NCBI GenBank assembly: GCA_034044135.1
Contig: CP139021.1
Span: 6,734,001 to 6,798,000, forward strand
Direction of reading: 5' to 3'
DNA: 64,000 bases
DNA from: Flammeovirgaceae bacterium SG7u.111
Lineage (GTDB): Bacteria; Bacteroidota; Bacteroidia; Cytophagales; Flammeovirgaceae
Positions 46,938-56,067 of the stretch are shown here, piece after piece. Numbering within the stretch: position 1 is the first letter of the stretch; the number at the start of each line of letters is the position of its first letter. A model generated the notes under the pieces. It made no database searches, was not told the DNA's origin, and saw nothing but the letters and a program-made list of their open reading frames with translations. The position numbers and the translations under genes were made by a program.

Positions 46938-48323
46938 ATGGCATTAAGATCAGGCTTTTCAAGCAGGTTAGGGTTCGTGGCAGCCGCATCAGGTTCTGCA
47001 GTTGGATTGGGAAACATTTGGGCATTCCCCTATATCACAGGTGAAAACGGTGGAGCAGCGTTTTTGCTCATCTACATCTGCTGTACTTTTTTGATAGGAT
47101 TTCCTATAATGGTAGGCGAAATAGCCGTTGGTAGAAAAGCCAAAGCAAACCCATATGGAGCTTATAAGCTATTGGGAGGCAAGCGCTGGTCGGTAGTAGG
47201 CCTGCTGGGCATCTTGTGCGGAATCATGATCCTCTCTTTTTATAATGTGGTTGCGGGATGGGCTTTTGGTTACTTCATCCAGATCGGGTTTGGCGACCTT
47301 CTCGCTCAAGGCGATTTCGGCTCTTTCTTTGGAGGCTACGTTGCCGATTACTCTGATAACCTTGTTTATTCGTTCGTATTTATGGTTCTCACCGCTATTA
47401 TTGTAATTGGTGGTGTGAAGCAAGGAATTGAACTAGCAGCAAAAATCTTAATGCCTTTCTTGTTCATCATCCTTTTCGGGCTGATCATTTATGCAATGAC
47501 CTTAGACAATGCGATGGATGGGCTAGCTTTCTACCTCAAGCCAGATTTTAGTTTAGTTAATGCCAAAACCATCTATTCAGCATTTGGGCAAGCCTTTTTC
47601 TCCCTGTCGCTAGGTATGGGCGCTCTTATCACCTACGGTTCTTATATAAGTAAAAACGAAAATATAATTTCGGCAGCAGCCATTGTTACTGTAGCCGATG
47701 TATTAGTAGCATTTTTGGCAGGTTTGCTTATTTTCCCATTGGTATTTTCACAAGGTCAAGACCCTACAGAAGGCCCTGGATTGGTATTCGTAGTATTACC
47801 AGGCGTTTTCCAACAAATAGGGCCAATAGCTGGACGCGTTATAGGTGGCGGTTTCTTCCTATTACTTTGTATGGCTGCACTTACTTCTACCATTTCTCTT
47901 TTAGAAGTGCCAGTAGCCTATTTTGTAGATCAGAAAAAATGGCCACGAAAATTGGTTGTTGCAGGTCTTGCAGCAGTAGTATTCTCTATAGGGCTTCTGA
48001 GCATGCTCTCGCAAGGAGCGGTTGACGGATTGACTAACTTCCTTTTCTATGAAGGAAAAAGCCAAACCTTCTTGGACTTCATCTCACACGTTTTCCTAGA
48101 TGTATCCCTCCCTCTTGGAGGATTCTTACTGTCCATATTTGTGGCATATAAGCTTAAAACCAAAAATCTTTCTGAAGAGATTGCTCACGGAAATAGCGGT
48201 TATGTAGGGTCTAACATAGAAAAGTTTATCAACTTCTCTCTTACAGTTCTTTGCCCAATAGCCTTAGGCATTATTTTCGTAGTTACAGTGCTACAAAAAT
48301 TTGGAAATGTGCATATTTTCTAA
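46938..48323 (+). CDS. Neurotransmitter:sodium symporter family transporter
   Basis: 461 residues with about twelve membrane helices and the LeuT-fold TM1 signature GSAVGLGNIWAFPY. The unwound glycine-rich TM1 and the FFSLSLGMGALITYGSY stretch of TM6 are conserved. It should import an amino acid or related compound with sodium. At the position of the extracellular-gate Arg30 of LeuT (usually W/L-R-F-P) this protein has Ala29. Own transcription unit ending in a terminator at 48352-48382. Confidence 0.9.
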   Translation: MALRSGFSSRLGFVAAASGSAVGLGNIWAFPYITGENGGAAFLLIYICCTFLIGFPIMVGEIAVGRKAKANPYGAYKLLGGKRWSVVGLLGILCGIMILSFYNVVAGWAFGYFIQIGFGDLLAQGDFGSFFGGYVADYSDNLVYSFVFMVLTAIIVIGGVKQGIELAAKILMPFLFIILFGLIIYAMTLDNAMDGLAFYLKPDFSLVNAKTIYSAFGQAFFSLSLGMGALITYGSYISKNENIISAAAIVTVADVLVAFLAGLLIFPLVFSQGQDPTEGPGLVFVVLPGVFQQIGPIAGRVIGGGFFLLLCMAALTSTISLLEVPVAYFVDQKKWPRKLVVAGLAAVVFSIGLLSMLSQGAVDGLTNFLFYEGKSQTFLDFISHVFLDVSLPLGGFLLSIFVAYKLKTKNLSEEIAHGNSGYVGSNIEKFINFSLTVLCPIALGIIFVVTVLQKFGNVHIF

Positions 48324-48351
48324 CAGAAAAGAATGTTCTCTGATATTAAGG

Positions 48352-48382
48352 CGCTCATGTGTGAATCACATGAGCGTTTTTT
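48352..48382 (+). terminator. Terminator after the sodium symporter gene
   Basis: CGCTCATGTG (48352-48361) pairs perfectly with CACATGAGCG (48367-48376), followed by TTTTTT. The right arm and T-run lie within the last codons of the convergent DUF92 gene. Confidence 0.88.
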
Positions 48383-49688
48383 GTAGCCACCAAATAAATA
48401 AAACTGCGGAAAGCGTATTCATAAAGTTAACCGTATGGTTATTCATATAGCCATTTCTCTGTAATGTAGCCCCCAATACCGAGTCGATATAATTTCCAAC
48501 TAGCCCTGCCAAAAACACGTATGCGGCAAGCAAAACCTGACCTGAGGCAAGCAAATAAACCAGTGCCATTATTCCTGCTCCAATACCTCCCAAAAGCGTC
48601 CCTTCAAAACTCACTACTCCATCATCACCTTTCCTGCCTTCTTTCCAACTGATAATATCCACAAACCTCTTCCCATAGGCATTCCCAAGCTCCGAGGAAA
48701 ACGTATCGGCAGTAGCAGAAGCCAAACTAGCCGCAAGCATGGCTAAAAAGAGTTCTTGCCCTTGGGGAAATACCCAAGCTAGCCCACCACACATTGCTGC
48801 TACTCCCCCATTCGCCAAAGCATTTGGCACTCCTCTTTTTCCCTGATTTTTTTCTGCTAACCCATTTTTGTATTTTTCTTTCTTTTTGATGAAAGTAGCC
48901 CCAGAACCCAGCACAAAAAACAAAAGCAGCAAGCTTAGAATTTCAAACCCTCCTCCTAAAAAAATCAAGAAGGCGATTATTCCTCCTACAATTGCACCTG
49001 AAATATCTATTTTCTTAGAAGCCCAGCTCAGCAAAACAAAAAGAAATACCGCGCCCAAGCCCCAAGACAAATTTGATGGAAGTACAAAAGAACCCACCAT
49101 AAAAACCTTTATGAAGAAATAAGCAAAAACGGAGGCGACCAAGGGCACAACAATATTATCATCAACAAACCCTTCCAGTGTTTCGGCAATAGCAGCAACT
49201 ATAGAGGAAAGAATAATAACTTGCACCCAACAAGTAAAATCAATAGTTAAGAGCGCATCACTTGGGAGAAGCAAAAGAAACAACGAGGAAAGTAGAGAAG
49301 AACTAATGATAAAAAGCAAAATCCCTCCCCATGTTTTTTTCATGTTCCAAGGCAGCGGTTTTGACCAAATACTCCTTCCGTAAAAGGCTGCGGCATCACC
49401 AAAAGCCAAAGCTCCCCAGCCTATCACCAAGTATATTTGCTGAGAAAAAAACAAGAGGGAAATACAGAATAAAACAGCTGGATAGGCTATAATTCCTATA
49501 GAATAACCTTTTTGTAAATCTTCTTGCTTTTCTAGAGATTTTTTGGTGAGCTTGGGAAGAAGAAATACATTAAATAAAAGTGCAGATAAGCACGTGAGGG
49601 AAATGGCAAGGGGGGAAACCCGCCCAACCAACAACCCAAAGCTAATCATACTTACATGCACGAACTTTCGTTTGCCTAGCTTTTCCAT
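48366..49688 (-). CDS. Two-domain membrane protein: prenol kinase-like plus DUF92 (VTE6-like)
   Basis: 440 residues, almost wholly membrane-embedded. The N-terminal half (about 1-200) begins LGKRKFVHVSMISFG and has GWGALAFGDAAAFYGR and KKTWGGILLF, as in the phytol/dolichol kinase and CDP-diglyceride synthase superfamily (VTE5-like). The second half (about 205-440) is DUF92, with PNALANGGVAAMCGG and SATADTFSSELG, the family that includes phytyl-phosphate kinase VTE6. In plants these act in succession to turn phytol into phytyl diphosphate; here both seem to be fused. The prenyl substrate is unknown. Its 3' end overlaps the terminator of the convergent symporter gene. Confidence 0.8.
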   Translation of the reverse strand: MEKLGKRKFVHVSMISFGLLVGRVSPLAISLTCLSALLFNVFLLPKLTKKSLEKQEDLQKGYSIGIIAYPAVLFCISLLFFSQQIYLVIGWGALAFGDAAAFYGRSIWSKPLPWNMKKTWGGILLFIISSSLLSSLFLLLLPSDALLTIDFTCWVQVIILSSIVAAIAETLEGFVDDNIVVPLVASVFAYFFIKVFMVGSFVLPSNLSWGLGAVFLFVLLSWASKKIDISGAIVGGIIAFLIFLGGGFEILSLLLLFFVLGSGATFIKKKEKYKNGLAEKNQGKRGVPNALANGGVAAMCGGLAWVFPQGQELFLAMLAASLASATADTFSSELGNAYGKRFVDIISWKEGRKGDDGVVSFEGTLLGGIGAGIMALVYLLASGQVLLAAYVFLAGLVGNYIDSVLGATLQRNGYMNNHTVNFMNTLSAVLFIWWLQKTLM

Positions 49689-49996
49689 AGTAGTTGAAGA
49701 AATAAAGATGTGCTTACCTATAAAAGGACAATACTTAGCAAAGCTTAATCCTAAAAAGAAAACTTCTTTTTTTAACCATCTCTAAAAATCAAAATTAATT
49801 CCTACTTTTCTGAAATTACTTTCATGAAATTTGGCGTTGGTATAAAAATCGCCAAGCACTTAATATGCTTTCCATTTATTTAACAATCAATATTGGGTTA
49901 ACTCAACGAGTCATATTTGATGGTGTATCCATGGAAAATCAAATATTACAAACGCAGGATAACTCAATATAATCAAGCCTAACATTACCTAACCTG
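49689..49996. promoter_or_regulatory. Divergent region with inverted repeats upstream of the hydrolase-like gene
   Basis: No gene is seen. ATATTTGAT (49913-49921) and ATCAAATAT (49938-49946) form a perfect 9-bp inverted repeat. TTGGGTTAACTCAA (49893-49906) is a near-palindrome, and a related GATAACTCAA follows at about 49958-49967. These may be operators for the gene at 49997. Confidence 0.35.
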
Positions 49997-50968
49997 ATGA
50001 ATAAAAAATTAATAATCATCATTGGTTTCATAACAATATCTGCTATTTCCCTGTGGCTATACTCAGGAGCAGCTAAATTTGTGAACTACTTTTCAGAAAA
50101 GCCCTTGGTCAGCCTTGAGCAAGTCTATGAAAGTGATAGTTTGAAGAAAGTATATGGTCTTGCCTCAAATAAATCTCCAATCGACTATGGGTTCAAAAAT
50201 GTAGTAGAGCTTCAGTTTTCAAGTGTATCGGATAATTTGCAATTGAGTGGCTGGTTTATAAAGCCTGATTCGGCTATGCCCAACAAGTGTTTGATCTTTG
50301 CACACAGCGCAGGAAAAAACCGTCTTGAAATGCTCAAGTACCTCAAAATAATTACCGAATTTGAACTTCAAGACGAGTTCTGCATATTTATTCCAGATCT
50401 CAGAAATGCGGGAAATTCCAAAGCAGCCCCGACCTTTATGGGGTATCACATGTCAGATGATATTACTTCATCCATGATGCTGATCAACCAAAAGTTTCAG
50501 ATTAATGATTTTGTACTTTATGGGGTGGCAGAAGGAGCAATGGCTTCAGCTCTTGCTGTAAGAAAAAGAGAGTCACTCTTCCGACTTAATCATGCTAATA
50601 TTACTGTGGATAAGGTTATTCTCGATAGCCCAATTTCAGCTGCACGTGAAACATTGAAGAGAAAGGGAAATGATTTTTCCATTATCAATAGAAACTTGGG
50701 GCTTTGGCTTTATAATAAGAAAGTAGATGATTATTTAGAAAAAATGGATATTTCCATCTTACTCAGCAACCTGAACAAAGGCTACCTAATCATGCAAAAT
50801 ATTGGAGATGAAGAGACTCCTACCGATATATTACTCTCTAAATTACTTGATCAGCCAAATATAGAACTCCAGCTTTTTGATGGGGACGAGCATGCAGGAA
50901 TGATAATCGACCCAGATTATTCAGAACGCTATATTCGATTGGCAGGGCTTTTCCTAAGCGAGGAATAA
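49997..50968 (+). CDS. Alpha/beta-hydrolase-like protein lacking the nucleophile serine
   Basis: 323 residues with an N-terminal membrane anchor (about 4-22). The fold is that of BAAT/YqkD-like hydrolases: HSAGKNRLEML near the oxyanion region (103-113), IPDLRNAGNS (132-141), Asp271 in NIGDEETP and His299 in DEHAG. However, the nucleophile elbow, normally G-x-S-x-G, reads G-V-A-E-G (176-180), so the serine is replaced by Ala178. The other triad members remain. It is probably a non-catalytic relative, or uses another mechanism. Its last 15 nt overlap the convergent glycosyltransferase gene. Confidence 0.75.
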   Translation: MNKKLIIIIGFITISAISLWLYSGAAKFVNYFSEKPLVSLEQVYESDSLKKVYGLASNKSPIDYGFKNVVELQFSSVSDNLQLSGWFIKPDSAMPNKCLIFAHSAGKNRLEMLKYLKIITEFELQDEFCIFIPDLRNAGNSKAAPTFMGYHMSDDITSSMMLINQKFQINDFVLYGVAEGAMASALAVRKRESLFRLNHANITVDKVILDSPISAARETLKRKGNDFSIINRNLGLWLYNKKVDDYLEKMDISILLSNLNKGYLIMQNIGDEETPTDILLSKLLDQPNIELQLFDGDEHAGMIIDPDYSERYIRLAGLFLSEE

Positions 50969-51931
50969 CTTTTTGAGTTTTAAATAACCTTGGTAAGGTC
51001 TATTTAGCGATATATGGGCAACTGCCAGTGAAATAAAAAACTTATCACCAAGCTTAAGCCTATCTAATTTTTTGAGTAACCCAGCGTAGCCTTTCGCTAA
51101 AAAAAAGCATTCCATGAAGACTGCCTGCCTAAGGTGATACCGAACCGAAACTGCCAAGCAATGATCCTCTTCTTTGCTTTCATTAAGGGTAAAAGCCTTT
51201 TGGCAAATTCTTAGGGTTGATTTTAAGAAAGCATTATTTTTCCTTATAAACCATCCTGTGCTGCTAGACCCATCAGCAACTCTCTTTTTTGTAAGCATTT
51301 CATCTTGAAATAGGTATTTATACTTTCGGGATGATCTTATCCAAAAATCATAATCTTCGTAACTCAATGTTTCATCATATCCGCCCATTTCCACCAGCAT
51401 ACTTTTCCGCATCATCATAGTGGGACTACTAATGAGCTGCAGGCCAATCAAGTATTTATATAGATCACCTTGGGGAATAAGCTTTTTAAGCTGTCCATCA
51501 CTATTTCTTGGATAAAATGTACCCTTCGCTTCAGATTTCCCATTTATAATCCACGCATCTGAGAAAGCCACCCCATAACTTTTGCCCGCTTGCTCCAAAG
51601 CTGCGACCTGCTTCTCTATCCTGTTGGGAACTAAGACATCATCACCCGCAAGATCTATTACATATTTCCCCTTACACCTCTTTAACCCCAAGTTAAAAGC
51701 AGCGCACATCCCAACATTTTTATCAAGTAAGATTAACTCTGCAAAGGGAGATTCATCCTTAAAAGCCTTTAACATAGCTGCCGTATTATCCTTACTTGCA
51801 TCGTCTACGATTATCAATTCAATATTCTGATATGTTTGCTCTACAACTGAAGTAAGCGTTTCCTCCACATAGGTCGACTTATTGTAAGTAAGGCAAATTA
51901 CAGAAACTAAAGGAGTTGTTTGATGGGACAT
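50954..51931 (-). CDS. GT2 family glycosyltransferase
   Basis: 325 residues, soluble GT-A enzyme. Motifs are VSVICLTYNKSTYVEETL, IIVDDASKDNT and the metal-binding LAGDDVLVP; a PTMMMRKSML stretch and SYEDYDFWIR follow, as in enzymes that build cell-surface glycans. Donor and acceptor are unknown. No other surface-glycan genes are adjacent. Its 3' end overlaps the convergent hydrolase-like gene by 15 nt. Confidence 0.88.
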   Translation of the reverse strand: MSHQTTPLVSVICLTYNKSTYVEETLTSVVEQTYQNIELIIVDDASKDNTAAMLKAFKDESPFAELILLDKNVGMCAAFNLGLKRCKGKYVIDLAGDDVLVPNRIEKQVAALEQAGKSYGVAFSDAWIINGKSEAKGTFYPRNSDGQLKKLIPQGDLYKYLIGLQLISSPTMMMRKSMLVEMGGYDETLSYEDYDFWIRSSRKYKYLFQDEMLTKKRVADGSSSTGWFIRKNNAFLKSTLRICQKAFTLNESKEEDHCLAVSVRYHLRQAVFMECFFLAKGYAGLLKKLDRLKLGDKFFISLAVAHISLNRPYQGYLKLKKLFLA

Positions 51932-51953
51932 AAATTGGGTTCCGGTTGAAACA

Positions 51954-51984
51954 AAAAACCGGTCTTCTTATAAGAGACCGGTTT
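51954..51984 (-). terminator. Terminator after the DUF2795 gene
   Basis: AAACCGGTCT and AGACCGGTTT form a strong stem over a loop of about 10 nt. On the minus strand it lies about 80 nt after the stop of the small gene at 52066, with T-rich sequence after it. Confidence 0.7.
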
Positions 51985-52065
51985 ATATATTTTTTAAGCC
52001 TTATGATTTCCATAAAGCAAGCTTGCTAGAAAGCTTATTACTGTAGTAAATACTACCAAAAAAGG

Positions 52066-52287
52066 CTAGTATTCATCCTCGTTGAAGAAAAAGTCTTCTT
52101 TAGTTGGGTAATCAGGCCAAATCTCTTCGATGTTCTCGTAAGGTTGACCATCATCCTCAAGCTCTTGAAGGTTTTCTACACATTCCATTGGCGCCCCAGT
52201 ACGAATTGAATAATCTATCAACTCATCCTTAGTTGCTGGCCATGGGGCATCTTCTAAATAAGAAGCTAATTCCAGAGTCCAATACAT
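52066..52287 (-). CDS. Small acidic DUF2795-type protein
   Basis: 73 residues: MYWTLELASYLEDAPWPATK, then a helical central part and an acidic C terminus ending FFFNEDEY. The start matches the short DUF2795-like proteins that are widespread and strongly conserved in Bacteroidota. Function unknown. It is monocistronic, with a terminator at 51954-51984 and a hairpin in its upstream region (52347-52382). Confidence 0.8.
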   Translation of the reverse strand: MYWTLELASYLEDAPWPATKDELIDYSIRTGAPMECVENLQELEDDGQPYENIEEIWPDYPTKEDFFFNEDEY

Positions 52288-52346
52288 AATTTTAATTTAG
52301 TTAATTCCTTAAAATAAGACTTATTAATAATCAATGATAACAGATC

Positions 52347-52382
52347 GAAAACCACAATATGTAATTTAGTTTTGTGGTTTTC
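52347..52382. other. Hairpin upstream of the DUF2795 gene
   Basis: GAAAACCACAA (52347-52357) pairs perfectly with TTGTGGTTTTC (52372-52382), 60 nt upstream of the DUF2795 start. It is not followed by a gene end on either strand, since the SPOR-like gene already has its own terminator at 52621-52642. It could be a leader structure or end a small RNA. The rest of 52288-52620 shows no gene. Confidence 0.45.
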
Positions 52383-52620
52383 CATTAATAGCAATTATAT
52401 TTTCAATTTCAAACCTTAGTTTCCAAAAAAGGTTCTTTTTTTTCTCTTTTTTTCAGAGAAAGTGCAAAGAAACACTTTTTTTAGACAAAACAAACTCTTC
52501 AACCATCTGTAAATCAAACCTTTTGATTCGAGAACGTGACTTAACTCCAAATGTTACAAACCAAACTTTTTATTGAGTTTTTTTACAAGAAAAATACCAA
52601 TAAACTAAAGTCATAAAAAA

Positions 52621-52642
52621 AAGCAACACGAATGTGTTGCTT
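52621..52642 (-). terminator. Terminator after the SPOR-like gene
   Basis: AAGCAACAC (52621-52629) pairs perfectly with GTGTTGCTT (52634-52642) over a 4-nt loop; on the minus strand a T-run follows. Confidence 0.88.
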
Positions 52643-52675
52643 TCAATTTTTTCAAGTTGGTTGAGAACAAAAGGT

Positions 52676-53290
52676 TTATTCAACATTAGCACCTTCGGCA
52701 CTTCCCAATACTTCTTTGATGTCTTTTCTTTCGTTGTCTTCATAAGCAACAATCCAAGCATCTTTCACACCCATTTCTCTTATGTATTTTTTGAAAGAAT
52801 CGGCTTCCCAGTAATCTCTAAAATAACCGATCGTATATTTTTTCATGCCATCACCATCTTCTTCCCAAAACTTACCTTTATTTTGGAACTGACTTAGCTC
52901 TTTGTTTCTAAAAGCACCAATCTGTACTTTATATACAATACCTTTGGTATAATCATCTCCTCCCGCAGTTACATTCTTTCCACAGTCAGCCTGAACATCT
53001 TTCAATTTCTGCTCAAGTTCTGCCAACTGTTGATCTTTAGAAGATGCCAATGCATCTCTTTCATTATTTGATTCTTGTGCCTTTTCAAGGTTTCTCCTCA
53101 ATGCTGAGTTTTCTGCTTTCAAAGAGTTGTATTCTTCATACATATCCCTGAACTTAAGCGGATCCATCGACTTCATTTTCTTCTTCCACTTTTTGGCGTC
53201 TTTCTTTTGGTCTTTCTTGCTTTGAGCTGACACGTTAAAACACATTGCCAATCCTGCTAGTAGCATTATTGCAAAAGCTGTATTTTTCAT
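52676..53290 (-). CDS. Secreted coiled-coil protein with SPOR-like C-terminal domain
   Basis: 204 residues: signal peptide (ending SAQ, about 23), a very basic stretch (24-41), a coiled coil (about 50-98, EYNSLKAENSALRRNLEKA and following), and a C-terminal domain (about 117-190). The last has the SPOR-type pattern of VYKVQIGAF, then KKYTIGYFRDYWEADSFKK and DAWIVAYED. SPOR domains bind denuded peptidoglycan, so a role at the cell wall or septum is likely. Monocistronic. Confidence 0.75.
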   Translation of the reverse strand: MKNTAFAIMLLAGLAMCFNVSAQSKKDQKKDAKKWKKKMKSMDPLKFRDMYEEYNSLKAENSALRRNLEKAQESNNERDALASSKDQQLAELEQKLKDVQADCGKNVTAGGDDYTKGIVYKVQIGAFRNKELSQFQNKGKFWEEDGDGMKKYTIGYFRDYWEADSFKKYIREMGVKDAWIVAYEDNERKDIKEVLGSAEGANVE

Positions 53291-53568
53291 AATTTTTAAT
53301 TTTTACTTATTCGAAAGTTCTATTTGTAAGAGAGCGATGTTTCTTATATAAGATTAAATTGCACTATAAATATATGTTGATTAACATTTGATATGAAATA
53401 ATATTGCTTGATTTTAGACGAAACCAGCCTAATTTTAGGTCAATCCCCCTGTTTTCAAAAGTTTCTAAATCTCATATCAATTATATCGATCTTGTTGTAC
53501 TCCTAACAAAAAAGATGTTTCTAAGTATTTAAAACAACGAAAAACACTTGTCAAGAATCGGGCAAAAA
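53291..53568. other. Intergenic region upstream of the SPOR-like gene
   Basis: AT-rich, no gene seen. It must hold the SPOR-like gene's promoter, but no clear -7 box was found on the minus strand. Confidence 0.35.
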
Positions 53569-53594
53569 CTCCGAGCAGCTCATGCCACTCGGAG
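53569..53594 (-). terminator. Terminator after fumC
   Basis: CTCCGAG (53569-53575) and CTCGGAG (53588-53594) form a stem 14 nt past the fumC stop, with TTTTT following on the minus strand. Confidence 0.78.
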
Positions 53595-53608
53595 CAAATC
53601 TTGATTTT

Positions 53609-55003
53609 TTAGTCCAAACTACCAATCATTTTCGATGGAACAACCCATTCGTCAAATTGTTCGTTGGTAAGTAGTCCCAAATCTAGAGCCGCTTGCCTCA
53701 ATGTGGTACCTTCTTTATGAGCTTTCTTTGCAATCTTAGCTGCGTTGTCATAGCCAATGTGCGTGTTAAGCGCAGTTACCAACATTAAAGAATTCTCTAA
53801 GTGTTCTTTTATCGCCTTATCGTTTGGCTCAATACCTATTGCACAATTATCGTTGAACGACTCACATGCGTCGCCTAGCAATCTGGCTGAAGTCAACACA
53901 TTAAATGCCATCAACGGTTTGAAAACATTCAATTCAAAGTGTCCATTTGATCCGCCAATTGAAACTGCTACGTCTAATCCCATCACTTGAGCACAAACCA
54001 TTGTCATTGCTTCGCACTGGGTTGGATTTACTTTACCTGGCATAATCGAAGAACCTGGCTCGTTTTCAGGAATCTTGATCTCTCCAATTCCTGACCTTGG
54101 TCCTGAAGAAAGCATTCTTACATCATTCGCAACTTTCATAAGGCTTACAGCCAATTGCTTCAATGCTCCTGAAGTTCCAACCACAGCATCGTGTGCTGCC
54201 AATGCTTCAAATTTATTCGGGGCAGTTATAAAAGGTAAACCTGTAAGGTCAGCTATCTTTTTAGCAACCAACTCAGAATATCCTTTTGGTGTGTTAAGAC
54301 CAGTTCCAACTGCTGTACCTCCAAGTGCCAATTCGGCAAGGTGAGGAAGTGTTGCCTTTACTGCTTCAATACCATAAGCAAGCTGCGCTGCATATCCACT
54401 AAACTCCATTCCTAGAGTAAGAGGAGTAGCATCCATAAAGTGAGTTCTACCAATCTTCACTACATTGGCAAATGCTTTTGCTTTTGCGTCAAGAGTTGCC
54501 TGAAGTTTTTCAACTTTAGGAAGAGCTGTTTCTACTACATATTTGTAGATAGCAATGCTCATTGCTGTAGGAAACGTATCGTTTGATGACTGAGATTTGT
54601 TCACATCATCATTTGGATGAATTTTTTTCTTATCATCAGTAAGAGCTCCTCCTAGTAAAACATGAGCCCTATTGGCTACCACTTCGTTTACGTTCATATT
54701 TGACTGCGTGCCTGAGCCCGTTTGCCAAACTACCAAAGGAAACTGGTCATCTAACTCCCCTGCTGAAATCTCATCACAAACTTTGGCAATTACTTCTGCA
54801 TTCTCTTTGGGCAAAACACCCAATTCATTATTTGTTAGAGCGGCGGCTTTTTTCAAAATAGCAAATGCATCGATAATTTCTTTCGGCATTTGGTTTCCAC
54901 CAATTTTAAAATTTTGCAAAGAACGTTGGGTTTGGGCTGCCCAATATTTGTCGGCAGGTACTTTTACCTCGCCCATTGTATCTTTTTCAATCCTATACTC
55001 CAT
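53609..55003 (-). CDS. fumC: Fumarate hydratase class II
   Basis: 464 residues, the normal length, iron-independent class. The family signature [16 protein letters not shown] is intact, as are [13 protein letters not shown] near residue 100 and [10 protein letters not shown]. It interconverts fumarate and malate in the citric acid cycle. A -7 box reading TAAATTTG on the minus strand lies at 55045-55052, 41 nt upstream. Confidence 0.96.
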   Translation of the reverse strand: MEYRIEKDTMGEVKVPADKYWAAQTQRSLQNFKIGGNQMPKEIIDAFAILKKAAALTNNELGVLPKENAEVIAKVCDEISAGELDDQFPLVVWQTGSGTQSNMNVNEVVANRAHVLLGGALTDDKKKIHPNDDVNKSQSSNDTFPTAMSIAIYKYVVETALPKVEKLQATLDAKAKAFANVVKIGRTHFMDATPLTLGMEFSGYAAQLAYGIEAVKATLPHLAELALGGTAVGTGLNTPKGYSELVAKKIADLTGLPFITAPNKFEALAAHDAVVGTSGALKQLAVSLMKVANDVRMLSSGPRSGIGEIKIPENEPGSSIMPGKVNPTQCEAMTMVCAQVMGLDVAVSIGGSNGHFELNVFKPLMAFNVLTSARLLGDACESFNDNCAIGIEPNDKAIKEHLENSLMLVTALNTHIGYDNAAKIAKKAHKEGTTLRQAALDLGLLTNEQFDEWVVPSKMIGSLD

Positions 55004-55201
55004 TGGATAAGTTCGATTAAGTGAAAAAAATTGGTCTATCGAGACAAATTTAGAGGAAGAAACAACCTAATTAAAAAGTTACAGCTTTTTTTTTGAAAAT
55101 CTTGAGAACAATCATAAAAGAATATTCCAATCTTGATTTTCCTCTTAAAATGCTTGACAATCAATCTTCTCCATTTCATTTTACCCACAGCTTTTAAATT
55201 G

Positions 55202-55209
55202 TAATTTTG
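55202..55209 (+). promoter_or_regulatory. -7 box of the dtd-mazG operon
   Basis: TAATTTTG fits TAnnTTTG, 77 nt before the dtd start. No convincing -33 element is seen. Confidence 0.45.
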
Positions 55210-55286
55210 CAAAAGTCTAAAAGACCATTTCCAAGAACTATTTTTAAATTCAACTCAGCTCGTTTAATAAAAAACAACAACTATCC

Positions 55287-55739
55287 ATGATCGCGATTAT
55301 TCAGAAAGTAAGTTCAGCTTCAGTAACTATAGAAGGTGAAATAAAAGGAGAAATAGCCCAAGGGTTAATGGTTTTGTTGGGAGTTGGGCAAGACGATGGT
55401 GATGAGGACATAGAGTGGCTCAGTGGAAAAATAGTAAACCTCAGAATTTTTGATGATGAGAATGGCGTGATGAATAAATCTCTTTTGGACGTTAGCGGCG
55501 ATATTTTGCTCATCAGCCAGTTTACACTCCATGCCAGTACAAAAAAAGGAAATAGACCTGGGTATAACTCCGCTGCCAAACCTGACATTGCCATTCCCTT
55601 ATATGAAAAAATGATAAAAGCACTGGAGGGCAAAATAGGGAAAGAAATAGAAACAGGAGAGTTTGGTGCCTACATGCAAGTAGCCCTTGTAAATGACGGT
55701 CCTGTCACCATCGATATTGATACAAAAAACAAAAAGTAA
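55287..55739 (+). CDS. dtd: D-aminoacyl-tRNA deacylase
   Basis: 150 residues, normal length. It has both family motifs: SQFTLHAST (the SQ-x-x-L signature) and NDGPVTIDID (the cross-subunit GP motif). It removes D-amino acids and glycine wrongly attached to tRNA, without a catalytic side chain of its own. One nucleotide separates its stop from the next gene, so the two are translationally linked. Confidence 0.96.
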   Translation: MIAIIQKVSSASVTIEGEIKGEIAQGLMVLLGVGQDDGDEDIEWLSGKIVNLRIFDDENGVMNKSLLDVSGDILLISQFTLHASTKKGNRPGYNSAAKPDIAIPLYEKMIKALEGKIGKEIETGEFGAYMQVALVNDGPVTIDIDTKNKK

Positions 55740-55740
55740 T

Positions 55741-56067
55741 ATGACGATAGAAGAAGCTCAAAAAATAGTGGATGAATGGATTAATACGACTGGAGTTAGA
55801 TACTTCAATGAGCTTACAAACACTGCCATTTTAATGGAAGAGGTTGGAGAGGTCGCCCGAATTATGTCCAGAAAATATGGGGAGCAGTCGTTTAAAAAGT
55901 CCGATGAAGAAGTTGACTTGGGAGATGAAATGGCAGATGTGCTTTTCGTACTTATCTGCTTAGCTAATCAAACAGGAATCGACCTTACCGAAGCCCTTAG
56001 GAAAAACCTAGATAAAAAAACAAACAGAGATTCGGAAAGGCACAAAAACAACCCAAAACTTTCTTAA
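55741..56067 (+). CDS. MazG-like nucleotide pyrophosphohydrolase
   Basis: I start at 55741, one base after the dtd stop, giving 108 residues; a longer frame from 55693 would overlap dtd by 47 nt without any sequence support. The MazG metal site is clear: LMEEVGEVARI (EExxE) and DLGDEMADVLFVL (ExxD). Short MazG proteins hydrolyse non-canonical or excess nucleoside triphosphates to monophosphates. The C terminus overlaps the convergent asnB gene by 4 nt. Confidence 0.88.
   Translation: MTIEEAQKIVDEWINTTGVRYFNELTNTAILMEEVGEVARIMSRKYGEQSFKKSDEEVDLGDEMADVLFVLICLANQTGIDLTEALRKNLDKKTNRDSERHKNNPKLS

Noticed and set aside
55693-55740. Longer mazG start inside dtd
   Set aside because: The added residues come from the dtd 3' end out of frame; the ATG at 55741 fits the family N terminus and operon spacing.
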